Source: Kibdelosporangium banguiense (GTDB taxonomy: Bacteria; Actinomycetota; Actinomycetes; Mycobacteriales; Pseudonocardiaceae). From it: DNA of 64,000 nt. Both the position numbers and the translations under genes were made by a program. The stretch lies in contig NZ_JAGINW010000001.1 of NCBI RefSeq assembly GCF_017876405.1, positions 757,203 to 821,202 on the forward strand, written 5' to 3'. Positions within the stretch are counted from its first letter, which is position 1; each line of letters opens with the position of its first letter. Positions 33,367-40,473 of the stretch are shown here, one piece after another. Under the pieces are notes generated by a model. The model had not been told where the DNA came from. It saw only the letters and a list, made by a program, of their open reading frames with translations, and did not search any database.

Positions 33367-35008
33367 AAACACCGTTGCATGGCCCGATTCCGACGCACGG
33401 CGTTACGTCGCCGCGGGCTACTGGGCCGGAGACACGCTCGGGTCCCTGCTCCGCGATGTCGCCGACCACCAGCCCGACGCTCCGGCGCTGGTCGATCCCG
33501 TCGCCGGGCTCCGGCTCTCCCACCGCGAACTCGCCAATCGTGCGGACTCCGCCGCCGCCCGGCTGTTCGATCTCGGTATGTGCCAAGGCGACCGGATCGT
33601 TGTGCAGTTAGGCAACGGCTGGGAATTCGTTGTGCTCACCCTGGCCTGCCTGCGCGCGGGCATCGTCCCGGTGATGGCTCTGCCCGCACACCGCCGCATC
33701 GAGCTCAGCTATCTCACCCGGCACGCCGAGGCCACCGCGATCGCGGTGCCGGACCGGATGCGCGACTTCGACCACCAGCAACTAGCCCACGACCTGCGGA
33801 CCGTCGGCCCCTGGCACGTGCTGGTGGCCGGGGACGAGATCTCGCCCGGCAGCGTCGACCTCCGGACGATCTGTGGTCCCAGCACCAACCCGGCAGCAGA
33901 TCGCGCCCGGCTTGACGCCGTCCGGATCAACAGCTGTGACGTCGCCGTGTTCCTGCTGTCCGGTGGCACAACCGGTCTGCCCAAACTGATCGCACGCACA
34001 CACGACGACTACGTCTACAACGCGCGGCGTAGCAGCGAAATGGCAGGCGTGGACGCGGACACCGTGTACCTCGTCAGTCTGCCCGCGGGCCACAACTTCC
34101 CGCTCGCCTGTCCAGGAATCCTCGGCACGCTGCTGGCAGGCGGACGAGTCGTCACACTGCCATCACCCGAACCCGCAAAGGCTTTCGCGACCATCGCCGC
34201 CGAAGGTGTTACGCACACGGCCGTCGTGCCCGCGGTCGCAGGCCGATGGCTCGACCACGCCGCGGAACACGGTTCGGCCGACGTCGCCACGCTGCGCGTG
34301 CTGCAGGTCGGCGGCGCCCGTCTGGCCAACGAACTCGCCCGGCGCGTCAAACCCGTTCTCGGCAGTACATTGCAGCAGGTGTTCGGGATGGCCGAAGGAT
34401 TGCTGAACTTCACGCGCCTCGACGACACCGACGACGTCATCTGCACCACCCAGGGCAGGCCGATGTGCCTGGACGACGAGGTACGCCTGATCGACGAACT
34501 CGGAAACGACGTCCCGGACGGGCAACCCGGCTCACTGCTCACCCGCGGCCCTTACACCCCAAGGGGTTACTACAAGGCGGCCGAGCAGAACGCGCGGGCC
34601 TTCACCACGGACGGCTGGTACCGGTCCGGCGACATCTGCCGCCGGACCCCGGACGGCAACCTCATCGTCGAGGGACGCGACAAGGACATGATCAACCGTG
34701 GCGGTGAGAAGATCTCCGCCGAGGAAGTCGAGAACCTTGTCTACCAGTTGCCCGCGGTGGCCCAGGTCGCCGCGGTCGCGATGCCCGACCCCGTCCTCGG
34801 CGAACGCGTCTGCCTGTACGTGGTGCCACGGCCAGGCACCGCCATCACACTGGAGGAAATCCGCTCTGCCATGGAACTTCTCGGCGTGGCCCGGTTCAAA
34901 CTGCCGGAGCGCCTGGTGATCGTCGACGCGCTGCTCACCACCAAGGTGGGCAAGATCGACAAGAAGGCGCTGCGGGCCGACATCGCCGAACGGATGGCAC
35001 TCACGTAG
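33347..35008 (+). CDS. aryl-AMP ligase (2,3-dihydroxybenzoate/salicylate adenylase type)
   Basis: The 553-residue ANL enzyme has the P-loop LSGGTTGLPKLIARTHDDYVYN, the DhbE/EntE-like active-site stretch SLPAGHNFPLACPGILG, FGMAEGLLNFTRLDD, the hinge-region VEGRDKDMINRGGEKIS and the catalytic lysine in TTKVGKIDKKAL. This group adenylates salicylate or 2,3-dihydroxybenzoate. Usually it serves siderophore NRPS lines, but there is no NRPS here, and its operon with a salicylyl-CoA hydroxylase favours catabolic salicylate activation (SdgA-like). Start ATG 33347 has GGGAGG upstream and overlaps the previous gene by 20 bases. Confidence 0.9.
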   Translation: MPTPISENTVAWPDSDARRYVAAGYWAGDTLGSLLRDVADHQPDAPALVDPVAGLRLSHRELANRADSAAARLFDLGMCQGDRIVVQLGNGWEFVVLTLACLRAGIVPVMALPAHRRIELSYLTRHAEATAIAVPDRMRDFDHQQLAHDLRTVGPWHVLVAGDEISPGSVDLRTICGPSTNPAADRARLDAVRINSCDVAVFLLSGGTTGLPKLIARTHDDYVYNARRSSEMAGVDADTVYLVSLPAGHNFPLACPGILGTLLAGGRVVTLPSPEPAKAFATIAAEGVTHTAVVPAVAGRWLDHAAEHGSADVATLRVLQVGGARLANELARRVKPVLGSTLQQVFGMAEGLLNFTRLDDTDDVICTTQGRPMCLDDEVRLIDELGNDVPDGQPGSLLTRGPYTPRGYYKAAEQNARAFTTDGWYRSGDICRRTPDGNLIVEGRDKDMINRGGEKISAEEVENLVYQLPAVAQVAAVAMPDPVLGERVCLYVVPRPGTAITLEEIRSAMELLGVARFKLPERLVIVDALLTTKVGKIDKKALRADIAERMALT

Positions 35009-35522
35009 TCGCAAAGTCCCAGCGGGTGGCGCCGTGTGGCTCCGCGGAAGCCACACCGATGGCCCTGCGCAGCGTGAGGCGGTACAGGTACCAAGGCGCG
35101 GGCCCCGCGCTGGGCGCGCTGTACGGGGCCGTAAGCGCGTCGCCCTCCACCGAGGCCGGCCACCCGCCGGTCCGGTAGACAGCTGCCACACGCTCCAAAG
35201 TCGAGGAGTCGGTGACGCGGTGTGCCTCGCCTTCCAGCGTCAAGTCGATGCCCCGCAAGCGAACCGACACGCTGCATGCCGGATTCTCGGCCAGGTTGCG
35301 CGCCCTGCGAGTGTTCGGCCCGCTCTTGAAGTACAGCGCGTCGTCCACCCACACGGCCCCGACGCCGGCCGAATGCGGCCGCCCGTCGGGCCGCACAGTC
35401 CCCACGAAAAACGTCAGGTCAGCCGTGGGCGTGTCAGTGACGAGAACGTCACGCGCACGACTCCACGGCAGCTCCGCGGACCCGTGCCGGTCAAGGTTCT
35501 TGATCGAAATCGGCTCAGTCAT
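35001..35522 (-). CDS. pyridoxamine 5'-phosphate oxidase-fold protein
   Basis: The 173-residue product has the split-barrel flavin/F420-binding fold: SRARDVLVTDTPTADLTFFVG, RPDGRPHSAGVGAVWVDDALY, FKSGPNTRRARNLAENPACSV and a C-terminal WDFATT. Such proteins are FMN- or F420-dependent reductases or haem-utilisation-type proteins. It converges with, and overlaps by eight bases, the aryl-AMP ligase gene, so it is not in that operon. ATG 35522 is chosen over an upstream longer reading. Confidence 0.82.
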   Translation of the reverse strand: MTEPISIKNLDRHGSAELPWSRARDVLVTDTPTADLTFFVGTVRPDGRPHSAGVGAVWVDDALYFKSGPNTRRARNLAENPACSVSVRLRGIDLTLEGEAHRVTDSSTLERVAAVYRTGGWPASVEGDALTAPYSAPSAGPAPWYLYRLTLRRAIGVASAEPHGATRWDFATT

Positions 35523-35602
35523 ACCCCAGCGTCGAACAAGGCGGCCGCACATCGACAACCTCGGCCGAAGAATTTCCCTACCATGGGTTTGAGGAGGTCA
35601 TC

Positions 35603-36220
35603 ATGCGTGACGGGAGACTGCTGACAGAACGCGATCACGTGCTGGTGGCACTCGACGGACCGATCGCCGAGCTGCCGCCCCCGCCATCGGCTGCCGACCG
35701 GCTGCGGGTGATGGTGGCTGAAGGCGGGCTGCCACGGAAGGTCGCACGAACCGACGACCCGTTCGTCGTAATCGCCCACGCGGCAACGATCGGCCCAGCC
35801 ACCGAACAAGCGGTACACGCGCAGCTGTGCCGGATCGAACTCGAGGTGCTGTCCACCGCGCCGGCCACTGCTGGCGTCCACAAGGCCTTTGCCAAGATGG
35901 CCGCCGTAGGAACCCAGATCACCGTGGTCACCAGCCTGTCGATCACGGCAGTCCGCACATTCCTGGTGCTGCACGGACTGCTGGACCACGTGCGGCACCT
36001 CACCGGACGCACCGGCCCGGACAGCTCAGGCCTCCCACCGGCCCCTGACCTGATCACCGCGGCGATCCACCACTGCGCCATCCCAATGCGGTCATGCCTG
36101 TTCGTCGGCAGCACGGACACCGACCTCAAAGCCGCCCGCGCGGCAGGCGTCGAAACCATCCGTCCCCCATGGTCCGACGATGCACTGATCCCGCCGCCGG
36201 TACCAGTTCAGCAACGCTAG
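35603..36220 (+). CDS. HAD-superfamily protein lacking the catalytic nucleophile
   Basis: The 205-residue product has a HAD fold, but motif I reads VLVALDGPIAEL: the usual first Asp (nucleophile) is Ala15, while the second Asp (D17) remains. Motif II (TVVTSLS) and motif IV (FVGSTDTDLKAARAAGV) are present. With Ala at the nucleophile it should not be a phosphatase, and may be a regulatory or binding protein. Excellent ribosome-binding site (GAGGAGG). It stands alone. Confidence 0.75.
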   Translation: MRDGRLLTERDHVLVALDGPIAELPPPPSAADRLRVMVAEGGLPRKVARTDDPFVVIAHAATIGPATEQAVHAQLCRIELEVLSTAPATAGVHKAFAKMAAVGTQITVVTSLSITAVRTFLVLHGLLDHVRHLTGRTGPDSSGLPPAPDLITAAIHHCAIPMRSCLFVGSTDTDLKAARAAGVETIRPPWSDDALIPPPVPVQQR

Positions 36221-36430
36221 AACAACGCCCCGCGTCCACGGCAGCACGATATCTGGGATCCCCACAAGGACATGACTTTGGCTCTGCTCGGCGCCGTCGT
36301 GGCAGTCATCGCCCAGCGACGCCGTGCTCCCGCACCAGATATCCATTCGATGACACCAGCGAGATAGCCGACAAGGTCCTGGCTGTGCAGAACTCGGTCC
36401 AGGACCTTGCCGATCCCGCTGGAGGGAGCA

Positions 36431-37429
36431 TCAGTCCACTGAGATCCAAGGGGTCCATCCGGTGGTGGCAGTCCAGTACTGCCGGTACACCTTCTCGTCG
36501 AGCCGGGCGATGACAAAAACGTCGAGCCGCTGGCCGTTGAAGCCCCATGTGGCACTCGGTGAGCTGCCCGCCCCGTCCTGAGGCGGCGGCCGGGTGGCCC
36601 ACTTGCCCCATCCGGCGTCACTGGTCCAGGTCAGCTGGTTCAGCCGGCCGTGTGGGTCGACCCCGAAGACGTCAAGCCGGGTACCGGGCGCGGTCCATGA
36701 CGCGGACGGGTTGGTTCCCAGGGTTCCGCCGAGGTCCACCCAGGTGCTCCACCCGGACGGGGTCCAGAACATCTGGTGGACATGCTGATTGGTCGAGGTG
36801 ACGAAGACATCCAGCCGGCTGCCGTCGGCGGTCCAGGTGGCACTAGGCGAACCACCGGACATGACGGGCGGACTGTGCAGATCGGTCCAGGGCGACCAGC
36901 CGTTCGCCTTGGTCCACGTCAGCTGGACGAGTTTGCGGTTGACGTCGATGGCGAAGACGTCGATCCGGCCGCCGTCCATGGTCCACGACGCGGTCGGATA
37001 GCCCGGGATCGCCAGTGCGCCACCGAGATCGACCCAGACGCTCCACCCGGAGCCCACAGTCCAGGTCCGCTGGTAGAGCCGGCCGTCGAGGCCGATGACA
37101 AAGACGTCCAGCCGACTGCCGGTGCTGGTCCAGCTGGCGCTCGGGCTGTCGGTCAGGCTGGTCTTGGGCGGCGCGCCCAGATCGCGCCAGCCGACCCACG
37201 GGCCACCGGCGGTCTGGAAATTCTGTTGCAGGGTACCGGCGCAGGAGACCTGGAACACGTCGATCCGGCCGCCGAGGCCGGACGTCCGCGACGCCGCCGG
37301 CGCGGACAGGAAGGCGTTCACCTGGGACGCCGGCCGGGCATCGGCCGGGCTCGACTGGGCCGGGCCGCCGAACGCGGTCAGCAGGACGACACTCAGGCAA
37401 AGGATGATGGGATGGGCAACTCTGGCCAC
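36431..37429 (-). CDS. secreted PLL-type beta-propeller (lectin-like) protein
   Basis: The 332-residue product has a signal peptide (ARVAHPIILCLSVVLLTAFG) and about six repeats of ~48 residues with the pattern S-A-S-W-T-x-x-G-x-R-x-D-V-F-x-x-x-x-x-x-x-L-x-Q-x-x-W-x-x-x-x-G-W-x-x-W. This is the seven-bladed PLL/fucose-lectin propeller repeat, so sugar binding outside the cell is likely. GTG 37429 is preferred because GGGAGAGAA lies directly upstream. The plus-strand stretch 36221-36430 downstream holds no gene I can support. Confidence 0.82.
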   Translation of the reverse strand: MARVAHPIILCLSVVLLTAFGGPAQSSPADARPASQVNAFLSAPAASRTSGLGGRIDVFQVSCAGTLQQNFQTAGGPWVGWRDLGAPPKTSLTDSPSASWTSTGSRLDVFVIGLDGRLYQRTWTVGSGWSVWVDLGGALAIPGYPTASWTMDGGRIDVFAIDVNRKLVQLTWTKANGWSPWTDLHSPPVMSGGSPSATWTADGSRLDVFVTSTNQHVHQMFWTPSGWSTWVDLGGTLGTNPSASWTAPGTRLDVFGVDPHGRLNQLTWTSDAGWGKWATRPPPQDGAGSSPSATWGFNGQRLDVFVIARLDEKVYRQYWTATTGWTPWISVD

Positions 37430-37703
37430 TTCTCTCCCTTCACGCACGCGAGGAGTTCACTCTCAGCGGGACGCGAAACACCGGTAGCCCGCGGACAGTG
37501 ACGAGGAAGTACCGGTGCTGGAGTGCACGACGTGCACCCTTGGCATCAACAGCACCACCAGTAAGAATGCCCTACTCGCACACCGGTCGTCAGCCACCGA
37601 CCGGCGCCCAGCACAGCGGCCAAAAGGCTGAAAAGGCTGCCACACAGTCGAAACACGGCAGCCGCGTACTGGATCGTCCACATAAGACAGTTGCGCGAGC
37701 CGG

Positions 37704-38177
37704 TCAGGCCTGACCGGTCAGCTCACCGGTGGCGTCCCGCTGGACAGCGGCCGACCGGCGCAGGAAGTCGAGAATCAGCGCGAGCTGCTCATCGGTGTAA
37801 CCGGCGTACAGCGCCTCCAGCCCGGCGACGAAGGTGTTGAACAGCACACCGAAGCTCGCCACGTGTTCCTGGTTGATCTCGACGATCACCCGGCGGCCGT
37901 CCTCGCGGTCGCGCACCCGGCGGACAAATCCCTTGCGCTCCAAGCGGTCGATCAGCCCGCTCACCGACGCGGGCGCAAGCCCCGTGTGCGCGGTGAGTTC
38001 TCCCGCGGTCAACGGACCTTCCCGCTCCAACAGGTCGAGAGTCTTCTCCTCGGTCATCCCCAGCCCCATCCGAGCGCCGATGGCGGCGTGGAACATCACC
38101 GCGGCGTTGCTGTTCTCGCGGCCGGCATGGTGCAGCGCGGCGAGTAACTCGCCACGCCGATCCGCGTCACTTGACAC
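37704..38177 (-). CDS. MarR-family transcriptional regulator
   Basis: The 157-residue product has the MarR winged helix (LGMTEEKTLDLLEREGPLTA, ELTAHTGLAPASVSGLIDRLERKGFVRR, RDREDGRRVIVEI) flanked by dimerisation helices. GTG start. It is divergent from a flavin monooxygenase with a palindromic site between them, so it probably represses that gene and itself until a phenolic ligand binds. The 270 bases between its end and the propeller gene start contain no gene I recognise. Confidence 0.9.
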   Translation of the reverse strand: MSSDADRRGELLAALHHAGRENSNAAVMFHAAIGARMGLGMTEEKTLDLLEREGPLTAGELTAHTGLAPASVSGLIDRLERKGFVRRVRDREDGRRVIVEINQEHVASFGVLFNTFVAGLEALYAGYTDEQLALILDFLRRSAAVQRDATGELTGQA

Positions 38178-38200
38178 TCACGCCCCCATCCCCATACATT
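38171..38200 (+). promoter_or_regulatory. promoter of the MarR-controlled monooxygenase
   Basis: TTGACA (38171-38176), 18 bases, TACATT (38195-38200). The -35 box lies over the start codon region of the divergent marR-type gene, and the predicted start falls in the operator. Confidence 0.5.
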
Positions 38201-38219
38201 TCGTTCGGACGAACTAAAT
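38198..38219. promoter_or_regulatory. MarR operator palindrome
   Basis: ATTTCGTTCGGACGAACTAAAT is a 22-base palindrome with one mismatched pair (core GTTCG-GA-CGAAC), placed between the MarR and monooxygenase genes and overlapping the monooxygenase promoter. Confidence 0.7.
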
Positions 38220-38261
38220 AACCGAGCGTCAGCAGACTAGCAGTTAGCGGTGGAGGGCACA

Positions 38262-39455
38262 ATGACCAGGGCATTGATCATCGGAGCCGGTGTCGGCGGC
38301 CTGACCACGGCCATCGCATTGCGGCGAGCCGGCATTGAGCCGGTGATCTACGAGGCGTACGACGAGCCGGACGACTACGTAGGGTTGTTCCTGAACACCG
38401 CCTCCAACGGTCTCGACGCGCTGCGCGCCCTCGACGTCGACATCGCCCGCCGCGCGGACGGATTCCCGATCCCACGCATGATCATGTGGAGCGGCACCGG
38501 AAAGCGGCTCGGCGAGGTCGCCAACGGAACCACACTGCCAGATGGCACGGTGAGCGTCTGCGTCCGGCGCGGCGAGCTGCAGAAGCAGCTGCGCGCGACG
38601 GTCCGCGACGCCGGTATCGCCATCGAGTTCGGCAAGCGTCTCGACTCCTACCGGAACGTGACCGGCGGCGTGACCGCGCGGTTCACCGACGGCACCGAGG
38701 TCACCGGTGACCTGCTCATCGGGGCGGACGGCATCCACTCCCGTACCCGGCGACTGCTTGATCCCCACGCACCAGCACCGCGTTTCACCGGGCTGCTCAG
38801 CGTCGGCGGGTTCAGCCGCGGCACCGGGCTGGAGCCGACCACCAACACCCAGCACTTCGTCTTCGGCAAGCGGGCCTTCTTCGGCTACCTGGTCCGCGAG
38901 TCCGGCGAGACCTACTGGTTCGCGAACCTGCACCGGCCCGACGAGCCGAACCGGCAGGAGCTGGCTGGGGTGACACCTGGGCAGTGGCGGCAGCACATGC
39001 TCGACCAGTTCGCCGACGACATGCCGGTCGTCCGGCACATCCTGAACAACCTCGTCGGTGAGGTCGGCGCCTACCCGGTGTACGACATCCCGACCAGCCC
39101 GATCTGGCACAGCGGGCCGGTCGCATTGATCGGCGACGCGGTGCACGCCACCTCCCCGTCCGCAGGCCAAGGCGCCTCGATGGCGATGGAGGACGCCGTC
39201 GTGCTCGCCCAGTGCCTACGCGACGCACCCGACACCACCACCGCGTACACCACGTACGAGCGGCTGCGCCGCCCTCGCGTCGAGAAGGTCGTGGCGTACT
39301 CGAAGACCCTGTCCAACAGCAAGACCGCCGGTCCCGTCGCCCGGGTCTTCCGCGACCTGATGATGCCGGTCGCGCTGAAGCTGTTCGCCAGCCCCAAATC
39401 GCACGCATGGATGTACGACCACCACATCGACTGGAACCACCGCATAGCCGCCTGA
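38262..39455 (+). CDS. FAD-dependent monooxygenase (group A)
   Basis: The 397-residue flavoprotein has ALIIGAGVGGLTTAIALRRAG, the second motif LLIGADGIHSRTR and the third motif VALIGDAVHATSPSAGQGASMAMEDA. It resembles monooxygenases acting on aromatic polyketides or phenols. The ATG 38262 has GGAGGG upstream. MarR control and lack of other pathway genes suggest detoxification of a phenolic or antibiotic. No NADPH-specific feature can be assigned by eye. Confidence 0.87.
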   Translation: MTRALIIGAGVGGLTTAIALRRAGIEPVIYEAYDEPDDYVGLFLNTASNGLDALRALDVDIARRADGFPIPRMIMWSGTGKRLGEVANGTTLPDGTVSVCVRRGELQKQLRATVRDAGIAIEFGKRLDSYRNVTGGVTARFTDGTEVTGDLLIGADGIHSRTRRLLDPHAPAPRFTGLLSVGGFSRGTGLEPTTNTQHFVFGKRAFFGYLVRESGETYWFANLHRPDEPNRQELAGVTPGQWRQHMLDQFADDMPVVRHILNNLVGEVGAYPVYDIPTSPIWHSGPVALIGDAVHATSPSAGQGASMAMEDAVVLAQCLRDAPDTTTAYTTYERLRRPRVEKVVAYSKTLSNSKTAGPVARVFRDLMMPVALKLFASPKSHAWMYDHHIDWNHRIAA

Positions 39456-39491
39456 GGCGGCAATGGTCCACATAGCACAGAGGAACAGCCC

Positions 39492-40385
39492 ATGTCCTTA
39501 TTCACCAAGAGAATCACGGCCGTGGTCACAGCGGGCGCGCTGTTGACAGCGGGGATGGCCCAACCGGCAGTCGCACGGGAACAGGCCGGCAACGTCATCG
39601 AAGTCGTCGGCACGTCAGCGGGCTTCACCATGCGTGACAGCAACTCCGCCGGCCAGGTCACCTTCACGGTAAGCAGTTCACACCCACAAGGTGGGCTGTT
39701 CGCGCTGTGGACGCTGCGTCCCACGGCAACACTCGACGACGCGCTCCCCTACGCAAAGATGGGACTGTCCGACACCAGATCCGAGTCGATCGCGGGCGGC
39801 CGAGGCCTTCAACAGCGAGTGGAGGTGCTCGGCGGGGCGGCAGTGCTGCCAGGTCAGCCGGTGTCGTTCACCGCACAGCTCCGGCCAGGCACGTACTACC
39901 TCGTCAACTACCAGGACTTCCGCGAAGGCGGCGTACCGCAGGCCGCCGCGCGCCTGCACACATTGACCATCACCAACAGGTACAGCCCTGCACCCCCTCC
40001 TCTGGCCCACGCCACCGCCGTCTTCACCCTCGCCAACGGCAAAGCGGCATATTGGATGCCAACCCAGCTACGGCGCGGACAGCCACTGCGGATGATCAAC
40101 GCAACGCCCCAACTGTCCGAGGCCGTCTTCATGCCAGTACGCCCCGGCACCACCCAGGAACAGATGCGGCAGTTCTTCGCCGCCGCCGACAAAGAAGAAT
40201 GGGACGTCGACGTGCCGTTCACCGGTGGCCCAGTCGGTCTGCCCGCCCTAAGCCCGAATCACACGACGATCATCCAGACCGCACTGCAGCCTGGCCTGTA
40301 CGCACTGGTCACCTGGTACCCGGACTTCCGGACCGGCAGAATGCTCGCCGCGGAAGGCAAATTCGAGCTGGTCACGATCGTCTGA
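39492..40385 (+). CDS. secreted protein with two cupredoxin-like repeats, unknown function
   Basis: The 297-residue product has a signal peptide (ITAVVTAGALLTAGMAQPAVA) and two similar strand-rich domains, each ending with a LRPGTYYLVNYQDF / LQPGLYALVTWYPDF motif. The cupredoxin-type copper ligands (Cys, two His, Met) are not in place, so electron transfer is unlikely. It lies 36 bases after the monooxygenase gene on the same strand and may be co-transcribed. It ends at a very strong terminator. Confidence 0.7.
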   Translation: MSLFTKRITAVVTAGALLTAGMAQPAVAREQAGNVIEVVGTSAGFTMRDSNSAGQVTFTVSSSHPQGGLFALWTLRPTATLDDALPYAKMGLSDTRSESIAGGRGLQQRVEVLGGAAVLPGQPVSFTAQLRPGTYYLVNYQDFREGGVPQAAARLHTLTITNRYSPAPPPLAHATAVFTLANGKAAYWMPTQLRRGQPLRMINATPQLSEAVFMPVRPGTTQEQMRQFFAAADKEEWDVDVPFTGGPVGLPALSPNHTTIIQTALQPGLYALVTWYPDFRTGRMLAAEGKFELVTIV

Positions 40386-40413
40386 CCGGTGTCCCGGCGA
40401 GGCGTGACTCCAA

Positions 40414-40456
40414 GAACGCGGTGGCCGGGATGCTGATCATCCCGGCCACCGCGTTC
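40414..40456. terminator. bidirectional terminator, perfect 19-bp stem
   Basis: GAACGCGGTGGCCGGGATG, loop CTGAT, then its exact complement. It sits between the convergent secreted-protein gene and the large surface-protein gene, and would end both transcripts although it has no long T-run. Confidence 0.8.
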
Positions 40457-40473
40457 ACGTCACTGCTTCGGTG

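Noticed and set aside
33347..35008. Aryl-AMP ligase as part of a catechol siderophore pathway
   Set aside because: No isochorismate, NRPS or siderophore transport genes are adjacent. The operon partners are catabolic.
36221..36430. Possible gene fragment between the HAD and propeller genes
   Set aside because: All frames were read. A few open stretches exist, but none shows a recognisable motif, ribosome-binding site or composition like neighbouring genes.
37530..37545. GTGCACGACGTGCAC in the MarR/propeller gap as an operator
   Set aside because: Two GTGCAC boxes three bases apart, but with no promoter nearby and each box self-complementary by chance-level length.
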